From Allopusillimonas ginsengisoli (GTDB taxonomy: Bacteria > Pseudomonadota > Gammaproteobacteria > Burkholderiales > Burkholderiaceae_B), in contig RAPG01000013.1 of the NCBI GenBank assembly GCA_005239165.1, forward strand, positions 86,014 through 150,013: a DNA stretch of 64,000 nucleotides, read 5' to 3'. The first letter of the stretch is position 1, and each line of letters opens with the position of its first letter. Below are positions 26,463-36,060 of this stretch, piece after piece. Under the pieces are notes generated by a model. That model had not been told where the DNA came from. It worked only from the letters and a program-made list of their open reading frames with translations, and searched no databases. The translations under genes and the position numbers were made by a program.

Positions 26463-27320
26463 ATGCTTAGATGGCTTTCGGGGCGTGGAGCCCCACAACG
26501 CAAGGTTGAACAAGAGCTGGCCCTGCTTACCGACGAGGTGTGGCACCGGGCAATTGTAAGCCATCCATTTCTTGTGGGTCTTACACCCGACGAAGACCTG
26601 GCCCTACAGCAGCGCACGGCCTGGATTCTCGCCAGCAAGCAATTTAGCGGTGTGCAGGGTCTGGAACTTACACACGAGATCATGCTGTCTGTGGCCATAC
26701 AGGCGGCGTTGCCCATCATGCAGCTCAGTCCGCGCCTGTATGAGGGCTGGACAGAAATCATTATGTATCCCAGCGGGTTTGTCATTCCGCGCACCGAAGT
26801 CGACGAGAGTGGCGTAGTGCACGAGTACATGATGGAGGCGTCAGGCGAAGCCTGGGACGGCGGGCCGCTGATTCTTTCCTGGGAAGATGCCGAGGCTGGC
26901 CTGGTGTCGCGTGCCAATGTCGTCATTCATGAATTTGCGCATAAGCTTGACCTGTACGGCAGTGATGCCGACGGTATGCCGTCACTGGGAGCGCATCCAG
27001 ATATCCACCCCCATGAATGGCAGCGTATTCTTCAGGCCTCGTTTGATGAATTTTGTGCAAGCCTGGCGGCCGCAGAAGATGCCATTCCGTCTTATATTGA
27101 CCCCGAGTCTGCCGAGGCGCAGCCTTGGTATGCCAGTTTGCCGCTTGACGCTTACGCGGCCACCGATCTTGCCGAGTATTTTGCAGTGAGTACTGAGGTC
27201 TTTTTTGTTGATCCGGCGCCGCTGGCACAAGGGTTACCGCAATGGTATGCATTGCTTGCGCGCTATTACCGTCAAGACCCCTACCGCCGCATGAGCCTTT
27301 TTCACGCAAAGGGCAGCTAA
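26463..27320 (+). CDS. mtfA: zinc-dependent peptidase of the MtfA family
   Basis: 285 residues from ATG 26463. MtfA-type metallopeptidase: zinc motif HEFAH at 156-160 (VVIHEFAHKLDLY), with the third-ligand region DLAEYFAVSTEVFF downstream. In E. coli MtfA binds and titrates the repressor Mlc (DgsA) and has aminopeptidase activity. No mlc or ptsG homologue is in the window, so that circuit is not shown here. It is cytosolic, with no signal peptide. Convergent with the YbaK-type gene, 38 bases apart; the stop region has a short direct repeat (GGCAGCTAAC at 27312 and 27324). Confidence 0.88.
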   Translation: MLRWLSGRGAPQRKVEQELALLTDEVWHRAIVSHPFLVGLTPDEDLALQQRTAWILASKQFSGVQGLELTHEIMLSVAIQAALPIMQLSPRLYEGWTEIIMYPSGFVIPRTEVDESGVVHEYMMEASGEAWDGGPLILSWEDAEAGLVSRANVVIHEFAHKLDLYGSDADGMPSLGAHPDIHPHEWQRILQASFDEFCASLAAAEDAIPSYIDPESAEAQPWYASLPLDAYAATDLAEYFAVSTEVFFVDPAPLAQGLPQWYALLARYYRQDPYRRMSLFHAKGS

Positions 27321-27358
27321 CACGGCAGCTAACCCAACGGCCGGGGGCTGTAAATATG

Positions 27359-27850
27359 TCAGCCCGCTGTCTGTTCGGTAATCGGCTCAGCAGATTTTGC
27401 TACATCGACCCATTCGGCATTCACCAGTTCGGCCAGGCGTCTGGGTGTAATTTGCACCGCAGAGTTCACCGAGCCCGCCGCCGGCAGCACTGTGTCATAC
27501 GCCAATAACGAAACATCGCAATAAACAGGCAAATCTGTTGTCAGGCCAAATGGGCAGATTCCCCCAACCGGGTGTCCGGTCAGCGCCTGTACGGTTTCGG
27601 CATCCAGCATTTTGGCTTTGCCGCCAAAAACCTGCCGCAGTTTCTTGTTGTCCAGCCGTACGTCGCCGCTCGCCACCACCAGCAGAGACCGGTCACCAAC
27701 TCGCAACGAAAGAGTTTTTGCGATCTGACCGGGTTCAACACCATGTGCCTGGGCTGCCAGGGAAACGGTCGCAGTGCTGGCATCAAGTTCAATGATTTCT
27801 ATGTCTGGGGCATGGCGTGTGAAAAACGCCTGTACGGATTCGAGACTCAT
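27359..27850 (-). CDS. YbaK/ProX-family aminoacyl-tRNA deacylase
   Basis: 163 residues of the YbaK/aa-tRNA editing domain family, which hydrolyses mischarged tRNA (for example Cys-tRNA-Pro or Ala-tRNA-Pro) in trans. Conserved catalytic Lys is K45 in GQIAKTLSLRV; also VASGDVRLDNKKLRQVFG and VGGICPFGLTTDLPVYCD. The length is typical of the free-standing YbaK group. Divergent from hsp20. Substrate specificity (YbaK versus ProX type) cannot be told from sequence by eye. Confidence 0.88.
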   Translation of the reverse strand: MSLESVQAFFTRHAPDIEIIELDASTATVSLAAQAHGVEPGQIAKTLSLRVGDRSLLVVASGDVRLDNKKLRQVFGGKAKMLDAETVQALTGHPVGGICPFGLTTDLPVYCDVSLLAYDTVLPAAGSVNSAVQITPRRLAELVNAEWVDVAKSAEPITEQTAG

Positions 27851-27908
27851 GATGATACGGCCTGTTTAATTAAAAAAAGCGCTCAACGGTCTGGTTGATA
27901 TTTATCAA

Positions 27909-27936
27909 CTTGAAACCGTAGTACCTGCACCCATAT
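27909..27936 (+). promoter_or_regulatory. sigma-32 heat-shock promoter of hsp20
   Basis: CTTGAAA (27909-27915), 14-base spacer, CCCATAT (27930-27936). This matches the RpoH consensus CTTGAAA-N(11-16)-CCCATNT closely. It implies a start near 27943 and a leader of about 110 bases before the hsp20 ATG, long enough for a thermosensor. I see no obvious ROSE or fourU element in the leader. Confidence 0.8.
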
Positions 27937-28052
27937 TTATAACAGGGCACAGAAAGGTTCAGTGCCAGGAGCTGAGGCGGTCAGTTAAGACCAGGTCGAT
28001 GCTCCAGATTTATCTGATTATTCAGATTTAATTTATTTGTGTGAGGTTGAAA

Positions 28053-28502
28053 ATGGCAAATAATCTAATCCGTTTTAATCCATTTGGCGATCTGGCGCGT
28101 TTTGATGCGTTTCGTGATTTCGATGATCTGTTCAAAGGCCTCCGGAGCGCCGGCTCACTTGCGGCGGATGGCGCACCGCGGCTAAATATTGAAGTGAGCG
28201 AAAACGAGCAGTCTTATGTTGTCAAGGCAGATGTGCCGGGCGCAAAAAAAGAAGACGTCAAAGTCACTGTTGACGGAAACACTGTCTCTATTCGTGTAGA
28301 AACCCGGCGCGAAAGCGAGCAGAAAGACGGCGATACGCTGCTGCATAGCGAGCGGTATTACGGCGTACAGTCGCGCAGCTTTGTACTGGCGCAAGACATT
28401 GATGACGCCAAGGCCGAGGCCCGCTACACCGATGGTGTGCTGGCGCTGACTTTGCCGAAGAAGGCGTCGGGCAATGGCGCCAAGGTGCTGCAGATATCAT
28501 AA
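28053..28502 (+). CDS. small heat-shock protein, Hsp20/alpha-crystallin family
   Basis: 149 residues from ATG 28053, which has GAGG 7 bases upstream; a GTG at 28041 is less likely. Alpha-crystallin domain about 45-140: RLNIEVSENEQSYVVKADVP, GAKKEDVKVTVDGNTVSI, and the closing YTDGVLALTLPKK. An ATP-independent holdase in the cytosol that keeps denatured proteins soluble. A textbook sigma-32 promoter lies about 110 bases upstream of the start, and a large hairpin lies 120 bases downstream. Confidence 0.92.
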   Translation: MANNLIRFNPFGDLARFDAFRDFDDLFKGLRSAGSLAADGAPRLNIEVSENEQSYVVKADVPGAKKEDVKVTVDGNTVSIRVETRRESEQKDGDTLLHSERYYGVQSRSFVLAQDIDDAKAEARYTDGVLALTLPKKASGNGAKVLQIS

Positions 28503-28622
28503 GCGCAACGGCGTATGGGCAATGCGCCATGGCTTGAAGGCGCTTTGCCCACCAGCACCAACAGGCCCGGGTTGCCGCCTTAGCAGCAGCCCAGGTGCTT
28601 AAAGTGCCTGGCTGATGGTACC

Positions 28623-28661
28623 GGGCGCCAACACACATAAGGCCGCTGTGCGTTGGCGCCC
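28623..28661. terminator. long stem-loop downstream of hsp20
   Basis: GGGCGCCAAC (28623-28632) pairs with GTTGGCGCCC (28652-28661). After one A/C mismatch, CACA/TGTG extends the stem, leaving a 9-base loop. It lies between convergent hsp20 and the membrane-protein gene; CCCTCTCT follows rather than a pure T-run. The rest of 28503-28714 has a small hairpin (GATGGT-GCAA-ACCATC, 28694-28709) and no gene. Confidence 0.55.
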
Positions 28662-28714
28662 CCTCTCTGGTAGCTAACCGGTGCCGTGAGCAAGATGGTG
28701 CAAACCATCAAACC

Positions 28715-29179
28715 TTACAGTTTTTGTGTTGCGGCATAAGACATGATTTTCGCCCATCGCTTTGCCTGTTTGCGTCCATACATCGGTATTAACCAGTCTG
28801 CTCTGGATTGATGGCGCAGCGTCAGATGAACGGCCCAGCCGTCGTCTTCAAGCACTGCTTGTGCTTGTGCAATATCAGCAAATATAAAGTCTGCGTTATG
28901 GCCTTGTAGTGTCAGGGTGCCTGACTTTTCACCGACACTGAGGCGCAATACCCCCCAGCTGCCTTCTGTAGACAGCACACGCTGCCCTCGTACATTTGTG
29001 CCATGTATGGCGCGATACCGCTTTAACAGCCAGGCAATTAATGCGACAAAGACGGCAATAACGGCAAGAATCGCGCCAAACCCGGCAAACGAACCGAAGG
29101 CCAGTGCGACCTGATTGAACAGCCAGACGGCTCCTAGCACGAGCGCGACCAGCAGTATGGGCAAAAGTAGTAACGGCAC
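28715..29179 (-). CDS. hypothetical membrane protein
   Basis: 154 residues not matched to a known family. Two predicted membrane helices at the N-terminus (LLLLPILLVALVLGAVWLF, about 3-21, and GAILAVIAVFVALIAWLL, about 35-52) are followed by a basic KRYR and a soluble domain of about 95 residues rich in beta-strand-like segments (WGVLRLSVGEKSGTLTLQGH). The last 30 residues are basic (YGRKQAKRWAKIM). Start is GTG 29179 with AGGA 8 bases upstream. The layout suggests a cytoplasmic domain anchored in the inner membrane. Function unknown. Confidence 0.6.
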   Translation of the reverse strand: MPLLLLPILLVALVLGAVWLFNQVALAFGSFAGFGAILAVIAVFVALIAWLLKRYRAIHGTNVRGQRVLSTEGSWGVLRLSVGEKSGTLTLQGHNADFIFADIAQAQAVLEDDGWAVHLTLRHQSRADWLIPMYGRKQAKRWAKIMSYAATQKL

Positions 29180-29331
29180 AAATCATTCCTGAGAGCCAGA
29201 TCCAGTCATCATTCTATTACCCATGACCGCTATGGTGTGGGGATGCTTTACCAGCGGTGCCGGTCGCTGCCTCCATAGAGTCGGTTACGGCTACTACTCT
29301 GATTTGAACTATGCGATCAGTTCGATTTATT

Positions 29332-29661
29332 TTAGTTTCTTGAATTGTTGTGATGATACCGTCGGTTATTTCTCCGGTTTCCGGAATTTTTCCGGTGTTG
29401 GTGATTGCTGTTATACGAGCGCCCCCTACTGTAAGACCTGCTGTCTTGAGTCAGGATATTGCCCAGCAGGCCGCCTGCGGCCGCGCCGCCGAGCATATAG
29501 ATGGGGTCTCCACCGCCTGCGATGGCGCCAGCGGCTGTGCCCAGGCCGGCCCCAAGCATGGTGTTGTTGGTGCGCCGGTCATAGCCGGCACAGCCTGCCA
29601 GAGTGATTGCAAGCAGGCCGATGAGTGAAATCCGCGCGAGTTTGCCAGGTACGTTCATCAT
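29332..29661 (-). CDS. glycine-zipper lipoprotein
   Basis: 109 residues. Lipoprotein signal with lipobox LAGC (21-24), then a glycine-zipper segment (NTMLGAGLGTAAGAIAGG and LGGAAAGGLLGNIL, about 33-72) typical of small outer-membrane lipoproteins of the YMGG/SlyB/Rick_17kDa type. The C-terminal 35 residues are very rich in Ser, Arg, Asn and His and look disordered. Probably envelope structural or stress-related. The second Met may be the real start. Confidence 0.75.
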   Translation of the reverse strand: MMNVPGKLARISLIGLLAITLAGCAGYDRRTNNTMLGAGLGTAAGAIAGGGDPIYMLGGAAAGGLLGNILTQDSRSYSRGRSYNSNHQHRKNSGNRRNNRRYHHNNSRN

Positions 29662-29802
29662 GTCGCTCCTATGAAATAGTCATACTCAGCGTAGCCCTGG
29701 GCGACACGGCATACAAGCAATAATGCTTAAGCTGTAGTGCGTTGAAATACCTATGTATTTTTACAGTCTATCTGTAATGGCTCTGTATTATTTCGCAAGT
29801 AA

Positions 29803-30180
29803 TTGAGTAACGTTTTAGGTGTTGAGAGCGCTTGCAGCGTGCACAGCCCCTGGCTTGATTGGGTTATTCGCCACAGTCCACGTGTGCAGTTAAAGGCGGT
29901 AGATCGCGTAAGCTTTCATATCGATAAAGGCGAAACCCTGGCGCTGGACGTGTCAGTGCAGGCCCAGGTCCTTAACTTGATGAAAGACCTGACCGGAGCG
30001 GGGCGCACACGGGTGCCTGTGGGCGGCGAGGTGCCTAATCCGCTCAACCCGCCATCAGGCTGTACCTTCCACCCGCGCTGTCCTCATGCTAATGAACGTT
30101 GCCGCCAGGAAGCGCCGCAGATGGTGTCATATGGCCATAGCCAGGCGGCCTGCCATGCGCTGGAAGAAGGCCGGCTCTAG
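29803..30180 (+). pseudogene. internally deleted oligopeptide/dipeptide ABC ATPase (DppF/OppF type)
   Basis: Three pieces of an Opp/Dpp ATPase are fused in frame: an N-terminal LKAVDRVSFHIDKGETLA, the segment just after Walker B (LDVSVQAQVLNLMKDL), and the C-terminal oligopeptide-binding signature (VPNPLNPPSGCTFHPRCPHA). Walker A, the ABC signature and Walker B itself are missing, and a second gap removes the H-loop region, so it cannot bind or hydrolyse ATP. The whole is 125 residues instead of about 330. No other opp/dpp genes are adjacent. Starts at a TTG or earlier; the frame begins to look coding only near 29880. Confidence 0.8.
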
Positions 30181-30633
30181 CTATTGGCTTGCTTGTTGTT
30201 GTAGCGCAACGCGTAGCGCTGTTGCGGCCTCATTGAGCGCCTCGGGCGATACCTGAGCGGCGGGGCCAATGGTGAGGCGCTGTTCTGAGATATAAGCGGG
30301 CGAGGTAATGTCTGCCTTGGTGTGCATGGGCACGACATGTGCATGTGCGTGGCTGATATCTGTGCCGGTAAATAAAAAGGCCACTCGCTCAACGCCATAG
30401 TGGGCTTTCATGATTTTTGCCAGTTTTTGGCCCAGTTGAACGATTTCCGCGGCAAGCGGCGCAGGCAGGTCATCAAAATAATCAAAATGCTGACGAGGAA
30501 TAATCAGCACATGGCCGGGCCTGATGGGCCGAATGTCCAGAAACGCTACCAGAGTGTCGGTTTCGTAAACAATGGTGGCAGGAATAGTCTTTTCGGCGAT
30601 AGAACAGAAAAGACACGAATGGGACGACGGCAT
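30181..30633 (-). CDS. HIT family hydrolase
   Basis: 150 residues. Histidine-triad nucleotide hydrolase/transferase: active-site HAHAHVV within TDISHAHAHVVPMHTK, preceded by the Zn-like CLFCSIAEKTIPATIVYE N-terminus and GHVLIIPRQHFDYF. Members cleave nucleoside phosphoramidates or dinucleotides. GAGGAG lies 9 bases before ATG 30633. Its stop abuts the end of the ABC ATPase remnant, base to base. Cytosolic; precise substrate unknown. Confidence 0.9.
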   Translation of the reverse strand: MPSSHSCLFCSIAEKTIPATIVYETDTLVAFLDIRPIRPGHVLIIPRQHFDYFDDLPAPLAAEIVQLGQKLAKIMKAHYGVERVAFLFTGTDISHAHAHVVPMHTKADITSPAYISEQRLTIGPAAQVSPEALNEAATALRVALQQQASQ

Positions 30634-30937
30634 GGTGCGGGGCTCCTCGGCATGGCATCACGGCGCTCCGGGGGGCGCCGTCAGCACATTAATCGTTATT
30701 GTTGCCAAAGAGGATATAGCATTATGTTGCTGCTACCGTCCAGCTGAGGGCTGGGTATGGCGTCTTGACTGCAGAGTAGTCACCCAGCATCGTTGACCAG
30801 CTATACCCCCTAATCGGCTGTAGGCCTGGCTCCCGCCCCCAGACGTTGTACCCATTTATTGGGCTTGATGTCGTTCCGGGGCGCTGACATTGCCAGGCCT
30901 TGAACCAGGCCTGGCAATGTCAACCAGATTTGGACTG
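30634..30937. other. gene-free gap between HIT gene and nhaA
   Basis: 304 bases without a supportable gene. It contains the HIT-gene leader, a GC-rich inverted repeat (CGGCGC/GCGCCG near 30660-30680) and a striking 16-bp hairpin next to the nhaA stop (annotated separately). Confidence 0.5.
30885..30922 (-). terminator. 16-bp perfect hairpin at the nhaA 3' end
   Basis: TGACATTGCCAGGCCT (30885-30900), hexaloop TGAACC, AGGCCTGGCAATGTCA (30907-30922). It starts 15 bases after the nhaA stop on the minus strand. No T-run follows on that strand (GCGCCCC instead), so it may be a Rho-assisted end or a 3' stabiliser. Confidence 0.65.
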
Positions 30938-32311
30938 TCAAACTGCTGCACTGTTGCGTAGGGCGGCGGCGCGTCGGGTAAATATCATGCCCCACAGCAG
31001 ACCTGCCACGGCGGCGATTGACGAGGCAATCAGCACGGCAAGTTTTGCGGCGCCTAACAACGTGGCATCATCAAAAGCCAGGTTGGCGATGAAGATAGAC
31101 ATCGTAAAGCCGATGCCGGCCAACATGCCAACCAGCAACATGCCGGGCCATGTGACGCCTGGGGGCAGGGAGCACCAGCCCAGGCGAACCGCCAGCCAGC
31201 TCGCCGCCAACAACCCCACCGGTTTGCCAAGCACCAGAGCAATGACGATGCCGGCCATAACGCCCTGCGCGGCACCTGAACCCAGGTCAAACCCGTCGAG
31301 TGTTACCCCGGCGTTGGCGAGGGCAAAAAGCGGCATCACCCCATAAGCCACCCAGGGATGCAGTGCCATTTGCACGCGTGTGACAGGTGCCAGCAACTCG
31401 CGCTGCGCTTTGCGCAAGGTTTTGAGCGGCTGGGCAATTTCTTCTGGTGAGGTGTTGGTGGGCGACTGATCTTGCTTGCTCAGACCAGACACGGCTCCCT
31501 GCAGCATATCGAGTGGTCGCTCGTGCGTGTGGCGCGGGACGACGGGGGTCATCAGGCCCAGTACTACGCCCGCCAGCGTCGGATGCGCGCCGGTCTGCAG
31601 CATGCCTGTCCAGAGTATGGCGCCCGGTACGATGTAGGCCCAGGCCGAGCCTATGCCCATGCGTTGAAGAGTAATCACCATGATGACGCCAACCCCCGCA
31701 ACAAGAAGGCCGGAGAAATCTAGCCCGCCTGAGTAAAACGCGGCAATGATCAGCACGGCGACAATGTCATCAATGATGGCGACGGCGAGCAGGAAAATAC
31801 GCAGATTGCCTGGAATAGACTTGCCCAGCAGGGCCAGTACACCCACGGCAAAGGCGATGTCAGTGGCCGTAGGCACTGCCCAGCCCTGACGCTGCAGCGC
31901 ATCGCCGTTGAGGGCAAGGTAGGCAAGCGCTGGTATCAATACGCCACCCATGGCCGCAGCCAGCGGGAGTGAGGCAAGCCTCAGGCTGGAGAGCGCGCCC
32001 TCGTGTATTTCCCGGCGTATTTCCATGCCCACGACCAGAAAAAATACGGTCATCAGGGCATCATTGACCCAGAAGTGCAGCGACTGAGCGATGATGAAAT
32101 CGCCTATGCCAAAAGAAAGATTGGTATGCCAAAGCGCGTGATAGCTGTCAGCGCCGGGTGAATTGGCCCAGATGAGCGCAACGGCGGCGGCCAGCAACAA
32201 TGTGATGCCACTGACGGCTTCAATATGAAGAAAACGCTCGATGGCGGAGAAGGCGCGCTCGGTGACGGCCTGGGCGCGCGGGATGGATTGCCTGGACGGG
32301 TGTCTATGCAT
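30938..32311 (-). CDS. nhaA: Na+/H+ antiporter NhaA
   Basis: 457 residues, about twelve helices. Exchanges two protons for one Na+, activated at alkaline pH. Recognised by RFLHIEAVSGITLLLAAAVA near the N-terminus, the transport Asp pair in AVAIIDDIVAVLIIA, PTATDIAFAVGVLALLGKS, and GMLAGIGFTMSIFIANLAF near the end. A non-conserved charged insert (about 290-310, KQDQSPTNTSPEEIAQP) makes it longer than E. coli NhaA (388). ATG 32311 with GGAG 11 bases upstream. A single gene on the minus strand. Confidence 0.94.
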   Translation of the reverse strand: MHRHPSRQSIPRAQAVTERAFSAIERFLHIEAVSGITLLLAAAVALIWANSPGADSYHALWHTNLSFGIGDFIIAQSLHFWVNDALMTVFFLVVGMEIRREIHEGALSSLRLASLPLAAAMGGVLIPALAYLALNGDALQRQGWAVPTATDIAFAVGVLALLGKSIPGNLRIFLLAVAIIDDIVAVLIIAAFYSGGLDFSGLLVAGVGVIMVITLQRMGIGSAWAYIVPGAILWTGMLQTGAHPTLAGVVLGLMTPVVPRHTHERPLDMLQGAVSGLSKQDQSPTNTSPEEIAQPLKTLRKAQRELLAPVTRVQMALHPWVAYGVMPLFALANAGVTLDGFDLGSGAAQGVMAGIVIALVLGKPVGLLAASWLAVRLGWCSLPPGVTWPGMLLVGMLAGIGFTMSIFIANLAFDDATLLGAAKLAVLIASSIAAVAGLLWGMIFTRRAAALRNSAAV

Positions 32312-32537
32312 AGTCGACGTGTCTCCGCGCGGCGGCCCGACCTACGCTTTAACCTGCCAGGCTGCACCATGCAGCCCTACACCCGGGCCGAAGTATACAG
32401 GCATAATGCACCATCATAGAGTGAGGGAAAACCCGTATATTGCGCCGTCAAATGTCGATTATTCAATTGCGGTTGAGGCAGGTTGCTGACCGGTATGTCT
32501 TACTAAAACCGTATCGTTGGTCCCTTGGGGGTGCATA

Positions 32538-32569
32538 GGCTGGCCGCCTGTCTATGCCGGCAGCCAGCC
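32538..32569 (-). terminator. hairpin after thiC
   Basis: GGCTGGC (32538-32544) pairs with GCCAGCC (32563-32569), just downstream of the thiC stop on the minus strand. No T-run. The 267-base gap to nhaA otherwise holds the nhaA leader and no gene. Confidence 0.4.
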
Positions 32570-32578
32570 CGCATCGGA

Positions 32579-34510
<1,932 letters not shown>

Positions 34511-34601
34511 TAATGGAGCCGATAGGGAATTGTCTCGTGACTATAGAAAATATGACGCAAGGTCGACGGACGACGCAAGGTCAGTAGAGGAACGAGCACG
34601 C

Positions 34602-34680
34602 TCCCAGCATCGGCGTTATCCGTACTGGTACGAAGGGTTTTATCTCAACCCGCCGGACCAAGCCCGGTGAGTACCCCTGC
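34602..34680 (-). promoter_or_regulatory. TPP riboswitch (THI element) of thiC
   Basis: Read on the minus strand: CAGGGGT near 34679-34673, then GGCGGGTTGAGATAAAACCC (family core C/TTGAGA...ACCC), TTCGTACCAGTACGGATAA (family ACCTGATC.GGATAAT), and CGCCGATGCTGGGA closing the element. Order, spacing and conserved residues fit the thiamine pyrophosphate aptamer. High TPP is expected to shut thiC off, by translation or termination control in the 90-base stretch before the start. Confidence 0.88.
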
Positions 34681-34759
34681 GTGCTGCGTAGTATAGGTGA
34701 TAAATGCAGTCGTATCCTCTCGGATATAAAAGAGGCTTTTTTATGCTTATGACCTGCAA

Positions 34760-34830
34760 CGTGTATAGAAAACGCGTTTTTCTATACACGTCTTCTGCAA
34801 AATGTATAAAAAATCGGGTTTTCTATACAT
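34760..34830. repeat. pair of AT-rich inverted repeats between thiC and the hydroxyacyl-CoA dehydrogenase gene
   Basis: Site 1: CGTGTATAGAAAA (34760-34772), 5-base centre, TTTTCTATACACG (34778-34790), perfect. Site 2: ATGTATAAAAAA (34802-34813), 5-base centre, TTTTCTATACAT (34819-34830), one mismatch. The two share the half-site TGTATAgAAAA and their centres are about 41 bases apart, near four helical turns. This looks more like a double operator than a terminator, since the stems are AT-rich. No open frame here is convincing. Confidence 0.6.
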
Positions 34831-34864
34831 ATACACGTTGTCAGGCGAGGTATGCCGCATGTCA

Positions 34865-35814
34865 TCAGGGCAGTTTGCCAACGGCTTTTTTGGCTTCAAG
34901 CAGCGTAATCAGCAGCTGATCACGTTTGGCCTTCAGGTCGGCATCGTCGTAAGACGACAGCTCTTCATTGACCCCCTGCTCTATTTTTTTTCTGGTGGCC
35001 TCGTTTAGCGGAGCGTGCCCCAGATCAGCCCACCATTCTTCGATCGGAGGCCCAAGGTGTTCGAGCGTATGCCCAATGCCGCCAACACCGCCGGAAAAAT
35101 GCAGGTTAAGAAAAGGCCCCAGTAAGGCCCAGCGCAAGCCTGGGCCATGAGAAATTGCCACATCAAGATCGGCTACCGACACCACGCCCTGGTCAACCAG
35201 ATAGCAGGCCTCCTTCCACAGCGCTGCCTGCAGCCGGTTGGCGACGTGCCCTTTAACCTCTGCGCGTATATGTATGGGTTTTTTCCTATGGCGGTATAAA
35301 ACGCCATGGTGCGTGCGACGGTTTCTGACGAGGTTTGCTTGCCCGCCACGACTTCGACCAAAGGTATGAGGTGCGGGGGGTTAAAAGGATGACCCAGCAC
35401 AATACGCTCAGGGTGTTTTGCGCCTTGCTGCATGTCAGACATGAGCAGGCCCGATGAACTGGACGCAATAATGACATCGTTGCGCGTGGACGCTTCTATC
35501 TCCGCAACGATACGGTGTTTGATGTCGAGGCGCTCGGGGCCGTTTTCCTGAATGAAGTCGGCATCTGCCACGGCGTCTGCAATACTGCCGGCAAAACGCA
35601 GTTTTTCAAGCGAGGCTTCGGGAGCAAGCCCTTGCTGTTGCAAGGCCGGCCAGAATGACTGCACCAGACGATGCAGCTCGGCTTCGGCGTCGGACGCAGG
35701 GTCGGAGGCGGCAACATACATGCCGCGTGCCAGAAAATAGGCCGCCCAGCTTGCCCCAATGACGCCTGTGCCGATGATAGCCACACGTTGTATCGTGGGT
35801 TCTTGCTGACTCAT
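34865..35814 (-). pseudogene. 3-hydroxyacyl-CoA dehydrogenase family protein, frameshifted at an A6 run
   Basis: NAD-dependent dehydrogenase of the 3-hydroxybutyryl-CoA/L-carnitine dehydrogenase/lambda-crystallin group, about 316 residues if joined. N-terminal part (35814-35173) has the Rossmann motif RVAIIGTGVIGASWAAYF, IQENGPERLDIKHRIVAEIE and LGHPFNPPHLIPLVEVV. After AFYTAIGK the frame is lost; the adjacent frame supplies the expected PIHIRAEVKGHVANRLQAAL, then VADLDVAISHGPGLRWALLG, to 34865. The switch is at six A on the coding strand (35284-35279) in GGA-AAA-AAC-CC, which is also a classic A-AAA-AAC slippery heptamer. The substrate is not certain. Confidence 0.85.
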
Positions 35815-36060
35815 TATTGCTTTCCTTGAAGTGATCAGTTGGGCCGGAACCGGTCCGGCATAAACGAAATAGGATGGTGCGCGCTAGCATGAAGCCATGA
35901 CGACGCTTCAAACTACCAAAATCATAGGCTTCAGGGGGCGCGGCAGGCAAGCTGATGCGCAGAATTTTGAGTAGCCGGGAGTTACGAATGGCGGCTTTTG
36001 CGCCCCTTGGCCTTGCGGTACGATGACTATTCTCTTCTCTGTCCGAGCGCAGGAGCAATC

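Noticed and set aside
34704..34919. 71-residue plus-strand frame over the inverted repeats
   Set aside because: Cys/Tyr-rich nonsense created by the repeats themselves (two near-identical segments); no ribosome site.
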